Below, one piece after another: positions 9,453 through 18,054 of a stretch of 64,000 bases of DNA; positions within the stretch are counted from its first letter, which is position 1, and each line of letters begins with the position of its first letter. Under the pieces are notes generated by a model. It did not search any database. It was not told the origin of the DNA and saw nothing but the letters and a program-made list of their open reading frames with translations. A program made the position numbers and the translations under genes. Source of the stretch: Glaciecola sp. XM2 (GTDB taxonomy: Bacteria; Pseudomonadota; Gammaproteobacteria; Enterobacterales; Alteromonadaceae); assembly GCF_018595715.1 (NCBI RefSeq), contig NZ_JAHEOJ010000024.1:310001-374000 (forward strand), in the 5' to 3' direction.

Positions 9453-10414
9453 TAATATTTCTCCGAGCTCAAAATAAATTTACTTAACTCTGACAAATTC
9501 AACTTATATTTTACCGATGAGATTTGATCCGCTATGCCAGAACGAATTATTTTAGGGAATTGCTCATCAATACAGTCATATCGGTCAGTCTGTGTTGCTT
9601 TAAATGTATATTTGCCATACTTTTTTAAATCACTTTCATCTAACTTAAATGCGATTAGCCTCTCAACAAGTGATGATAGGTCTGCGTTGCATGTCACAAC
9701 GTGACGTTTAATTGTTAAATAAAGAGATTCAATTGAGCAGCCTTGTACCGACTTCTCAACATCTACGACGGCTAATTCTAACTTTAAGTGAGCATCAGTT
9801 TCTAATTGAAATTCACTTGAGATATGAATAGTCGATGTTGAACTAAGTTTTGTTTTTATTTCCAAACTTATATCTTCAAAAACAAAATCATGGACTCCCC
9901 CGAGAGGGCCTGTCCAAGCATTCAATATTTGGTCTATTTGATGAGCTTCAGTCTTATCTTTGATTAACTGATTGAGTATGAAAAGTTCTCCCCAGAAGCC
10001 CATAATGCTTGCTTCACCATAAGTTCTACTCTCTAATCTTCTGAAAAGCTGGTTCCATTTTATAAAAATATCAACCAGCTTCTGAGAAGCAGTTTCCCAA
10101 GACTCTTCAAATTCAATCGAACGATACATAGAGCTAATCAAATCATCAAACAAATCTATGAAATTTGTGTCAAGTAGCTTGATAGCAAGCAATTGCTTAT
10201 CTGGCAAATATGTCAGCGTAATGTTCTCGTTTTCAAACTGACTAATTTTACCCTCAAAATTCTCTGGAAGGTGCAATAGAAGATATCTACACGATTTATT
10301 ATCGATCCCAACAAATAACTCTAAGGTCGCTACTTCTGAAAGCCTTATCGTGCTTAGTTCGTTTTCTCCTAAGCTTTCTCTTTCGAGAGTGGCCCATTTT
10401 TCCAATATATTCAT
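9452..10414 (-). CDS. PD-(D/E)XK-motif nuclease (DUF4420-like)
   Basis: This 320-aa protein has the DUF4420 layout: an N-terminal beta-rich domain, the helix EASIMGFWGELFILNQLI near residues 134-151, and the nuclease core GGVHDFVFEDISLEIKTK near residues 173-190, in which the D and the E-x-K would coordinate the catalytic metal. It is the likely DNA-cleaving subunit of the system. The start overlaps the Z1 helicase stop by four bases (ATGA), and its own stop overlaps the AIPR start, so the three proteins are probably made in fixed ratio. The assignment rests on motif reading and on its operon partners. Confidence 0.85.
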   Translation of the reverse strand: MNILEKWATLERESLGENELSTIRLSEVATLELFVGIDNKSCRYLLLHLPENFEGKISQFENENITLTYLPDKQLLAIKLLDTNFIDLFDDLISSMYRSIEFEESWETASQKLVDIFIKWNQLFRRLESRTYGEASIMGFWGELFILNQLIKDKTEAHQIDQILNAWTGPLGGVHDFVFEDISLEIKTKLSSTSTIHISSEFQLETDAHLKLELAVVDVEKSVQGCSIESLYLTIKRHVVTCNADLSSLVERLIAFKLDESDLKKYGKYTFKATQTDRYDCIDEQFPKIIRSGIADQISSVKYKLNLSELSKFILSSEKY

Positions 10415-13400
10415 GAGCCATCCGCATCATTTGGTAGAGACGGCTCGTCATTCTCACGATCGTCTAACTCAACATCGTCTGGGTCAGAAACTGTCTCAAG
10501 CTTGTAATCTCCAACTACGTAAGTGCCACATGGATCTTGTTTACGAGAAATAGGAGGAAAGCCAAGAGCCAAGCCGACTAAAGGAATATTTAAATCGATA
10601 GAATTTTTTTCAATCCATTCTTGGTATTCAACATTTTCAGATCCCTTTTCTTGCAGAAAGGAATAATACGGGTCGAATAAATAAATTAGTAAGACTGCCT
10701 CTGTTGGTGGCAAACTCTCTCTAAAAACTCTCTCGGGTACATTCTTTTTCTTTGCTAGTTTGTATGCGGCATCGTAATTTAGCGTATCGTCTTGTTTCAT
10801 TAATATTTGCGACTGTTCTCGATAGTAAATGTCTACAAGTTTAGAAATCTTACTTTCATCAAGGGCGATCGCCATATCTTTTGGGTTAGTCATTATATTT
10901 GCTGATTTTGAAGACGCTTTAAAAACGAAGTCTTTAATCAATTCATTAAAAAACCTCTGTCCTGGTTTTGGACCTCTTCTCACTGCCAAATCAATATCTT
11001 TAGCTAAACCGCTCTCTTGTGCCCGTAAAACCCCCTTACCCTTTTCTGGCTTCGCATCACCCGTCGTTTTTATTGCAATAGTCCAATTTTTTAACAAGCC
11101 TTTCTGATTACATTTTTCGATATATGCAGTGATGAGTTCTCGTTCGGTTTCTTGAAAGTTATTGGTATCTTGGAGTATCTTAATAATCCCTCTCGCTCCT
11201 ACCTTTTTGCGTAAAAATGTTCCTGAAGTTTCCGCCCCTTTCATTTGACTAGCTATATTGTGCTTAAATGCATCCCAAACCCTAGCAATATGCTCGCTTT
11301 TGACGTTGATTGAAGTGCTCATTTGTAATGAATCTTGATACGACCATTTTACGGCTTGCGTATTTTTCAAAATGCTGGGGCGCGTTATTTGTAATACGCC
11401 AGCATGTGTTCTTACTCTAAGTTCGTAATCGCTTGGGGTCCTTCCCCAATCATCCATTTTCTTAAACTCCGTTTTGAGTTCCTCAATACACAAAGTAGTT
11501 GAATCATACTTGTCTATCAAATCCTGCGAAGTGAATAGTTTGCAACAATCGAGATACCCCGGCCGATATCCAAACCAACGCCCCATTTGCAGAAGGGAAT
11601 CTGAATAATTTGTCGTTCTCACGAAATAACTTGTAATTAATCCTTCTAGCGTAAATCCGCGGGATAATCGATTACCTCCAATAGCGATTACTTTTTTCGG
11701 CTTTGCTTTCTTGTACTCTAATTCATCTTTCGTTTGACTATTAAGCGCGAGAATATCTATTCCAATTGCTGCATCTAATAGACCGGGAATTAGAGCATTA
11801 AAGGTTGTAGGGACCATAAATTCATCGTCATAACCGTCGGGTAAATAACTACTTATATTGGCGACAATATTCGAATAGTACTTTCTCCAAACTTTTTCAA
11901 ATGCCGCATAAATTGAGCTGGATGAACTAGGTCTGTCCATTTTTAAATCGCTTAGTACCTCTAGGTAAAATTTCTTTAATAGCCGATGCGTTTTTACCTG
12001 CCAAAGAGTAAATCTTGAAATGTGTATTAACATAGTGTTGTGAGGTTGGTACAGATTTGAAGTAAGCATATTGGGCTGTCTTAACTCCCTGACTGCTATC
12101 CCCAGTATGAAGCACATTATTGCTTCTTTGAGGGACTTTGGAATATCGCATGGAAATTGGTCATTCGCTCGAGCTGCCCTAGTACCCTTTCTGTATTCGC
12201 TATAGCTTAAAAAGTTTTCGTAAGAGCCAAATTTACCAACCTTTTTTTCCCAATCATCTTTAGAATCAAATCTAACTACGCCAATTGTTTCCTCTTCATC
12301 TATATCCATTACGCGACTTGGGAAGTCATTAAAGTGATCGTCAATTGGCTCAACAATTGGAAGCTTTTCAACATCATTATCCGCTATAGTTTCGAATATT
12401 CTCTGAGCACCGACGTAATTGTTTGGGGCTTTTAATTGGACAATGAAGTCGTCTGGGAATAAATTGCTTACCTGACTAAATTTTATCGTATGTTCAGTTT
12501 GCTTTTTTCTGAAGGTTATATCCCATGTTTTAGTAGGAGAGGCATTTCGATCTTGAATAACATTAGCAAATGGTGTTGCTGTGTATCCTAAGTATGAACG
12601 CTTATGGAACAAGTCCAATAATGCTCTTATGTGCCCATTAATTTTAGATGCATACTCTTGCCCCTTATGCCCTTCATTATTCAAGGAAGCATTATCAGCT
12701 TCGTCATCGATAATTAAAAATGGAAGCGAGTGTTTTTGTTGATTCTCGCTTAAGTTTTCATGGATCCAAATCAAGAGGTTCTTCAAAATACTTACGTTTT
12801 TTTTACAAACCATGATGTTTATAGGCTTGAGAGAAAACTTAGCCTTTTCCAATGTAGAACTAAAATCAGCATCCTCTGAAGTAATACTATTTACTTGCGG
12901 TACTGGGGATCTGACATCCATCCCGAATGGCTTAACAAATCCAACTCCCGTCCTGCCATTTTTCCCCTCGCCAACAACATCCGAATCAATTCGCTGCTGG
13001 GTTTGTACTCTTAAATCGTCCATTATCCCCGATAGAACGATTATTAACCTATAGCCTGCATCGATTGCTCTATTGATAACTGCATTAAAATTGCCAGTCT
13101 TACCAGACTGCACGTCCCCCTCTACGAGTCCTTTAACTAAAAACTCTTCTTCAGAGGAAGGATTCCCCAATTTACTTAGAATTTTCCACGAAGAATCTTT
13201 AATTTCCGAAACCACGTTGTCAGCTCTTCCAGTATTGGCCAAATGCTTCAAATAACGTTCCGTATACTCCCATTTAATTTTTGAAGCTTTTTCCCCGGAA
13301 AGCCAAGTTCCACTAGTTTTTGATAACATATTAAGAGCATCGATTTTAGTTACTGTATTGGCTAAGACCTCTTTTCTTACAGATTCAAAATATTCATGAA

Positions 13401-13578
13401 ATGTTTCATCAGGAATGGAAGGCCAACCAGACAGAGTAGCAACTTGTTCTACTGCATTTTTCGTCTCAGAATATGCATTTTTTAAAAGGTCGGACAGGGA
13501 GCCGCCAGAATGCAACTTTTGCTGCTTTACGAACTGATGCTTAATCGCATTTTGATAATCAAACTGAGTATTACTCAT
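10411..13578 (-). CDS. Z1-domain superfamily II helicase/ATPase
   Basis: The 1055-aa protein shows helicase motifs: Walker A EGDVQSGKTGN near residue 153, a Walker B/DEAD-type box FLIIDDEAD near residue 288, the Y-T-A-T-P-F-A-N motif near residue 334, and a C-terminal core with GGNRLSRGFTLEGL near residue 630 and the arginine-finger motif LQMGRWFGYRPGY near residue 660. The segment from roughly 450 onwards is the Z1 region characteristic of this family. It probably acts as a DNA translocase or remodeller coupled to the adjacent nuclease and GHKL ATPase. It starts two bases after the GHKL gene and overlaps the nuclease gene by four bases. The length is normal for the family and the frame is intact. 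Confidence 0.93.
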   Translation of the reverse strand: MSNTQFDYQNAIKHQFVKQQKLHSGGSLSDLLKNAYSETKNAVEQVATLSGWPSIPDETFHEYFESVRKEVLANTVTKIDALNMLSKTSGTWLSGEKASKIKWEYTERYLKHLANTGRADNVVSEIKDSSWKILSKLGNPSSEEEFLVKGLVEGDVQSGKTGNFNAVINRAIDAGYRLIIVLSGIMDDLRVQTQQRIDSDVVGEGKNGRTGVGFVKPFGMDVRSPVPQVNSITSEDADFSSTLEKAKFSLKPINIMVCKKNVSILKNLLIWIHENLSENQQKHSLPFLIIDDEADNASLNNEGHKGQEYASKINGHIRALLDLFHKRSYLGYTATPFANVIQDRNASPTKTWDITFRKKQTEHTIKFSQVSNLFPDDFIVQLKAPNNYVGAQRIFETIADNDVEKLPIVEPIDDHFNDFPSRVMDIDEEETIGVVRFDSKDDWEKKVGKFGSYENFLSYSEYRKGTRAARANDQFPCDIPKSLKEAIMCFILGIAVRELRQPNMLTSNLYQPHNTMLIHISRFTLWQVKTHRLLKKFYLEVLSDLKMDRPSSSSSIYAAFEKVWRKYYSNIVANISSYLPDGYDDEFMVPTTFNALIPGLLDAAIGIDILALNSQTKDELEYKKAKPKKVIAIGGNRLSRGFTLEGLITSYFVRTTNYSDSLLQMGRWFGYRPGYLDCCKLFTSQDLIDKYDSTTLCIEELKTEFKKMDDWGRTPSDYELRVRTHAGVLQITRPSILKNTQAVKWSYQDSLQMSTSINVKSEHIARVWDAFKHNIASQMKGAETSGTFLRKKVGARGIIKILQDTNNFQETERELITAYIEKCNQKGLLKNWTIAIKTTGDAKPEKGKGVLRAQESGLAKDIDLAVRRGPKPGQRFFNELIKDFVFKASSKSANIMTNPKDMAIALDESKISKLVDIYYREQSQILMKQDDTLNYDAAYKLAKKKNVPERVFRESLPPTEAVLLIYLFDPYYSFLQEKGSENVEYQEWIEKNSIDLNIPLVGLALGFPPISRKQDPCGTYVVGDYKLETVSDPDDVELDDRENDEPSLPNDADGS

Positions 13579-13580
13579 AA

Positions 13581-15143
13581 CTACTCCATCAATAGAGTGA
13601 TTTGCTTCGGTAAATCGGAATAATCTAGTCCAAAATTTGCAGAAACATGGTCTTTTATAAATTCATTCTCATAACCTAACTCTTTGGCAGTTAGGATAAA
13701 ATTAGCTATGATATCAATATCGACTTTGTTCACTATCTCATAGTTTACTGGCCGACTTTCACTGTCTCTTATTGTATTAACTGAGTTGATCAACACTCTG
13801 AGTAAAATATTGAATTTAGCTTCTTGTTCTGTATCTAGAGACTCCCTTAAGCTCTGCACCAAAGGATAGTCACCATTTAATTCAACTTTTGGACCTTTAT
13901 TAGTGTGAATCTTATTAAAAAGTGTGAGTTCTGTAGTTTTTTTACGCTCGGGGAATTTCCTTAAACCGCGGTTATGGTATTCTTTAGTTGCTTCTGTTGT
14001 TAGTTCTCGTATATAGCCTTCAAAAGCCTCTTTAAGGTCATGTGGTATGATAACTGCCGATTTAGCGACATTTAAATGTAATAGGTGGTCGACACCATTA
14101 CCTATGTCAACTCTGAGCCTAGCTAGCTGTAGTCGAGGAAACTTTTTGATGAGACCATTCCAACCTCCGTACAAAATTAGCCGGTCTGCTCTATAGATGT
14201 AAACTCCTTCCATATCGATAAGGCTTTTATGGGGCGTGCTCCAAATATTGTTTTCAGTTTTCACCTCGTCCAATGCTATAGAGGGCAAAACGAATCCTTC
14301 TAACCGGACGTTATCGCTTCCGAATTTTTTTTGCTTATACTCTATGCTACGGAAACCTTTGTGATCTTCTGGAAATGGATTAAAAGGCGGAACTAAAGAG
14401 TTGTTAACTCTAATTTTTAATTTATTCTTACTTCTTTGAATAAATCGATGAAATACTATTCCTAAATGGTCTGACACAGTCTCAGCCATTTCTCTTTTAA
14501 GAGCTTTTGAACGATTTGACTCATTCAAAGTGCTCTCAAATTTATAAAGTCCGAACCAGATGATAATTGTGTTCGGGGTGAATTTTGATAATGGATTGTT
14601 GAGTGAAGCGCTTAACTCTTGATAGCTTGAAAGTAGTTCATCTATTTCTTGTTCTGTGTTTATTATCAAATTCCAGTTTCCGGTCTCGGTAATAAAGTCA
14701 ACATCCCAAGTGAGAGCTTTGTATGTCTCAGCACCACTCTGCCTAGATAAAATAGTAAACTTACGTGTCTGAGAGAATGAAGCTGTTTTCATCCCCAAAC
14801 CAAATCGCCCCAAATCTAATGGAGCCCTAGCATCATCAGGTGATGAGCTCGGGAACCTACAATTACTATACAACTCTTCTTGGGTCATACCATCGCCATC
14901 GTCACCTATAAAGACTTGGAATGGCTCTTTTTCAGCACTGACTAAAATTTCAATGTTATTGCAGTTAGCAGAAATTGAATTGTCAGCTAGATCGGCTATG
15001 GCAGACTCTAATGTGTAACCTTGCTCAGCTATAGATTTAATAAGAAATTCAGCGTTTGGAACTGCTTCTAAATAGTATTTATCGCTCTTTTTCACGTTTT
15101 CTTTTTCTTTTTCTTTTGCCATATTTGATTTTTCTCGATACAT
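13581..15143 (-). CDS. GHKL (MORC/MutL/Hsp90-like) ATPase of the defence operon
   Basis: The Bergerat ATP-binding fold is plain in the first 130 residues: the N-box ESAIADLADNSISAN, the G1 box FIGDDGDGM and the G2 box LGRFGLGMKTAS. The rest of the 520 aa includes an S5-fold-like segment (RLQLARLRVDIGNG near residue 345) and a helical C-terminus. Such MORC-like ATPases recur in restriction-modification-like operons, where they are proposed to clamp or loop DNA. It is the first gene of the operon, with the promoter expected in the AT-rich space at 15144-15489. Two starts are possible: ATG at 15143, or ATG at 15122 giving MAKEKEKENV; neither has a strong ribosome-binding site. Confidence 0.92.
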   Translation of the reverse strand: MYREKSNMAKEKEKENVKKSDKYYLEAVPNAEFLIKSIAEQGYTLESAIADLADNSISANCNNIEILVSAEKEPFQVFIGDDGDGMTQEELYSNCRFPSSSPDDARAPLDLGRFGLGMKTASFSQTRKFTILSRQSGAETYKALTWDVDFITETGNWNLIINTEQEIDELLSSYQELSASLNNPLSKFTPNTIIIWFGLYKFESTLNESNRSKALKREMAETVSDHLGIVFHRFIQRSKNKLKIRVNNSLVPPFNPFPEDHKGFRSIEYKQKKFGSDNVRLEGFVLPSIALDEVKTENNIWSTPHKSLIDMEGVYIYRADRLILYGGWNGLIKKFPRLQLARLRVDIGNGVDHLLHLNVAKSAVIIPHDLKEAFEGYIRELTTEATKEYHNRGLRKFPERKKTTELTLFNKIHTNKGPKVELNGDYPLVQSLRESLDTEQEAKFNILLRVLINSVNTIRDSESRPVNYEIVNKVDIDIIANFILTAKELGYENEFIKDHVSANFGLDYSDLPKQITLLME

Positions 15144-15489
15144 CTCTCACTACTGGCGAAAAAGTAGGAACACGACGTAATAACATTTATTTATTTCAAT
15201 AACTTACCTGAAAAAAAGATGGTTTAAAAGAAAATTCATCTCTACTCCATGTACTAACTCGCTACTCTGATTAATTTCTGTTTTCTGCGGCAATGGTAGT
15301 ATAGTTTTACCTAAACAGATTACGCTCCAATAAGAAGACGCAAGACTTACGAATTGCTTGTGACAGCTTATATAACCGAGTAAAAATTGATGATAATGGT
15401 GATAACGTAACTACAGAGGCCATTCAGAAATTGATAGGGCGATTGATAATGTTCTTATCTAAGTGAAGGATAAAAAAGAAAGTTGTGAT
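15144..15489. other. Divergent intergenic region of the island, with an open frame lacking a normal start
   Basis: This AT-rich gap separates the minus-strand defence operon from the plus-strand cassette and should hold both promoters. On the plus strand, bases 15305-15466 form a 53-codon open frame with protein-like content (it includes KKTQDLRIACDSLYNRV) but no ATG or GTG near its beginning. Its TGA overlaps a GTG at 15463. It may be a decayed or frameshifted small gene, or use an unusual start. Confidence 0.35.
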
Positions 15490-15645
15490 ATGAAAACAAT
15501 GATTAACCTGAGAAAACCAAAGAGTAGGCATGGGGCTAGTGGTGAAGCTCTGATGACCATTGAGTTTGGAAGTTCGGATGAAAATGAGAGCTTTCGCTTT
15601 ATTAAACGTATGAAAAATTGCACTTTTGGAACTTCTGGTTCATAA
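15490..15645 (+). CDS. Possible small protein upstream of the TIGR04255-like gene, 51 aa
   Basis: The reading starts MKTMINLRKPKSRHGASG and runs to a stop 49 bases before the next gene. An AAAGAAAG purine stretch lies about seven bases before the ATG; an in-frame GTG at 15463 would extend it by nine residues. It is basic at the N-terminus and acidic in the middle, with one cysteine and no membrane segment. I recognise no family. Its place directly ahead of a co-oriented three-gene cassette makes it a plausible first gene, but it could also be chance coding in an intergenic region. Confidence 0.35.
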   Translation: MKTMINLRKPKSRHGASGEALMTIEFGSSDENESFRFIKRMKNCTFGTSGS

Positions 15646-15694
15646 TCACGTCTAACAAAATGTCTAGTTTTATGTCTAAAATGGAGATTACTCA

Positions 15695-16549
15695 ATGGCC
15701 GTTAAGTATCAGAACCCTCCTGTAATCTATGCCGTAGCAAAGCTAATCTTTAGTGAATCCATCGGAAATTATGGCGAAGATAAATACAAGGGTTTTCTAC
15801 TTTCGGTCAAAGAATTAGGGTTTGATTCTTACACCTTAAGTAAAGTTCAAGGCATTCAATTTAAACAATCAGATAATCAATTTAGTGCTAGTCCATCGAA
15901 CTCAGAGAGAGTCGGTTATTTTTCGTCCAACCGAAAAAGATGTGCTGTAATAAACGAGAATGCTCTCGAACTACGACTAACTGAATATAATAATCATTCT
16001 AGTTTTCTTGATTCTTTTTGCAGATTTGTTGAATTATGTAAAAACAACGAGATAGCTATAGGTAATAGTCTAAGTGAAGTAGAGTTGCACTACGTGGATC
16101 TTTTCGTTCCTAGTGAGCACGCTCTGCAAGATATGTTTAATTCAATTGCTATGCCCAACAATCAGTTTTATAGTGAAACAGATGATATGCTTAAAGTGGG
16201 TGCTATTCAATTTACTCGTATTTTAAGCAGTGGAAGGACTAAGGTATCTGTAAATTTAGAGCAACTGAAATTTATTAATTCGTTAAAACGTAAATTGTTA
16301 CCTGATTCTTTGATAGAGCCTGATAATAAATTGGCAATGCCAATAAATTCAGACAGGCTATTTGGATATCATCAAAATAATGATTACGCTATTGTGCACA
16401 CTTGTTGTAGTTCACTAATTGATCAATTAGAAGTACCGAAAGAAAAAATGCGGGATAAATTAGAGGAGCTTTACAGAGAAAGTCGCAAAACATTCGATCT
16501 GATGATTAATCCAGATGTTTGTAACAAAGTATGGAAAGTGGAGAATTAA
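15695..16549 (+). CDS. TIGR04255-like family protein
   Basis: The 284-aa protein opens with a NPPVIYAVAKLIF segment resembling the P-P-v-x-E-a-v-x-x-I-x-F start of TIGR04255 proteins. It continues with their alternating strands, including an ALELRLTEYNNHSSFLDSF segment near residue 95 and a VELHYVDLF strand near residue 130 where the family often has a LRYINRI-like motif. TIGR04255 is a sporadically distributed family of unknown function, frequent in accessory DNA. A GGAG site sits about eight bases before the ATG. The stop is one base before the next gene, so the two are co-translated. Assignment is by resemblance and should be confirmed by profile search. Confidence 0.68.
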   Translation: MAVKYQNPPVIYAVAKLIFSESIGNYGEDKYKGFLLSVKELGFDSYTLSKVQGIQFKQSDNQFSASPSNSERVGYFSSNRKRCAVINENALELRLTEYNNHSSFLDSFCRFVELCKNNEIAIGNSLSEVELHYVDLFVPSEHALQDMFNSIAMPNNQFYSETDDMLKVGAIQFTRILSSGRTKVSVNLEQLKFINSLKRKLLPDSLIEPDNKLAMPINSDRLFGYHQNNDYAIVHTCCSSLIDQLEVPKEKMRDKLEELYRESRKTFDLMINPDVCNKVWKVEN

Positions 16550-16550
16550 T

Positions 16551-17168
16551 ATGGATTATTTGGATATGGCGATGGGGTCAGCTAACGCGCTACCTCCCGG
16601 ACATATTAAATACGTAGTTAACGACGCTAGATTCTTACCTATAAGAATAACTCATGATAATAAGCAGTATGCTTTGCTTGGGGCACCCGGCAACAATTCT
16701 CATCTTGTTTTGACTGAGGTTGTTTTACCTACTACTGATTTTCCGGCTAAAAGCAACTCTGATACTCAAAGACTCTTTACAGTTAATGACTGTGTTTTAT
16801 TATCTCAAAAGGTATTGGGTCTAAAGATAAACGAAATTGCTAAACTTGTTGGTGTATCTAGAGCTACCCTAGATCTACACAGAAAAGGTGCAAACGTTAA
16901 GGATATGACTGATTACCAGAAAGTTTATGATTTTATCGCTGATATTGAGTCCAATTTTGGTGATACTATCAAAACAGGCATGAGAAACACTCTGATAAAT
17001 CGTAAGACTTTATTACAACACTTTATGCAAAATAGAGACGAATTGGAGAAGACACGACCCTTTATCGAGGAGGTTGCTGCCAAAATAGGAAATGTTACAA
17101 CTATCAAATCCAAAATCGATGATTCTAAATCAAACCTAAGATTATCTGGTATTGGACGTATGGCATAA
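16551..17168 (+). CDS. Unknown protein with an internal helix-turn-helix
   Basis: I chose the ATG at 16551 because GGAGAATTAAT directly precedes it; an in-frame ATG at 16515 lies inside the previous gene. The 205-aa product has a beta-rich N-terminal half of about 75 residues, then a predicted helix-turn-helix (LKINEIAKLVGVSRATLDLHRKG, split here as LKINEIAKLVGVSR and ATLDLHRKG) near residues 88-110, and a helical, lysine-rich C-terminus. It could be a DNA-binding regulator or antitoxin of the cassette. It is sandwiched between a TIGR04255-like gene and an unknown gene with 1- and 13-base gaps, which argues that the three act together. No close family is recognised. Confidence 0.72.
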   Translation: MDYLDMAMGSANALPPGHIKYVVNDARFLPIRITHDNKQYALLGAPGNNSHLVLTEVVLPTTDFPAKSNSDTQRLFTVNDCVLLSQKVLGLKINEIAKLVGVSRATLDLHRKGANVKDMTDYQKVYDFIADIESNFGDTIKTGMRNTLINRKTLLQHFMQNRDELEKTRPFIEEVAAKIGNVTTIKSKIDDSKSNLRLSGIGRMA

Positions 17169-17181
17169 AAGGAAGTAGTTC

Positions 17182-18054
17182 GTGCGGGAACTTATCGAAA
17201 TAGGAGTTAGACAAGGAACAGTGCTTGGTTTTGTAAGCTCAATTACTGAAAAAACCGAATCTTACAAGGCCCTGTTACCTTTAATTCAAAATGGTAGGTT
17301 TGGCGGTTCACAAAACAAAGGCTTATCCCCCAAACACCTTTTTGTTGCACTTACCCAAGACTGCACTATTGCAAATGCTAGTAAATATGTAGAACTCGCT
17401 CAATTAAAGAGATGTAAAGTGAAAGACAAGAGCAAAGTTGAACATCTTTTACTGGGTGGGGATTACAGTAAATTAATACTAAAAGTTGAAGATCATTACT
17501 ATGAACTAGAAGAAGTTCTTATAACAAAAATTAATAAACAAAATCTATATGATGCCGTTGAAGACAGTTGTATAGAAATAAAATGTGCGTTACCCCCTAG
17601 AAGTAAAAAGATTTTACTTGATTGGAGGTTACTAACCTACTTCAGAGAGCCTTTTCCCGATAAATTCAATCAGCTGCTTTTTTCTTACTTGCGCGACTCC
17701 GATTATTGGTTTACCAAGTTTTTGTTAGAGCACCAAGAAGAAATTCACTCTATAAGAGTTTATGTAACGCCAGAGGACGATGAAAGTGCTGATATGTACC
17801 AATTTTCACTCTGCGCTTTACTTGCCGAGGCTGGAGAAAATAATCAAGAAAAAATATCTACTCAGATCGACAAAATGCTCCATGAGTTTTCAGAATATGG
17901 CGGCATATCCTGCCTACAGTTAGCTGATTTAGACACTAATAGTATCGAGCTTCCTGAACATTTAATGCTTTCGCTAACGTCAACACTAGATGAGTTCTCT
18001 TTTGCATCAGCGTATGTAATGAGAGAATTTAACTTTCAATATTTGTGCTACTAA
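17182..18054 (+). CDS. Unknown protein, third gene of the island cassette, 290 aa
   Basis: Translation begins at a GTG preceded by GGAAG at good spacing. The protein is cytoplasmic in character, without signal or membrane segments. It contains a GGSQNKGLSPKHLFVALTQDC stretch near residues 40-60 (written here in part as LSPKHLFVALTQDC), several cysteines, and an acidic TPEDDESADMY patch near residue 195. I recognise no domain. The segment with LFVALTQDCTI resembles positions where cysteine or aspartate residues catalyse in some families, but that is only a hint. It is the last island gene before the right-hand repeat, about 107 bases downstream. Confidence 0.7.
   Translation: MRELIEIGVRQGTVLGFVSSITEKTESYKALLPLIQNGRFGGSQNKGLSPKHLFVALTQDCTIANASKYVELAQLKRCKVKDKSKVEHLLLGGDYSKLILKVEDHYYELEEVLITKINKQNLYDAVEDSCIEIKCALPPRSKKILLDWRLLTYFREPFPDKFNQLLFSYLRDSDYWFTKFLLEHQEEIHSIRVYVTPEDDESADMYQFSLCALLAEAGENNQEKISTQIDKMLHEFSEYGGISCLQLADLDTNSIELPEHLMLSLTSTLDEFSFASAYVMREFNFQYLCY

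Noticed and set aside
5955-15143. Assignment of the defence operon to BREX, DISARM or Dnd systems
   Set aside because: No PglZ, BrxC, DrmA/B or DndA-E-like proteins are present. The Z1, AIPR, DUF4420 and GHKL set fits the MORC-type restriction-modification-like class instead.
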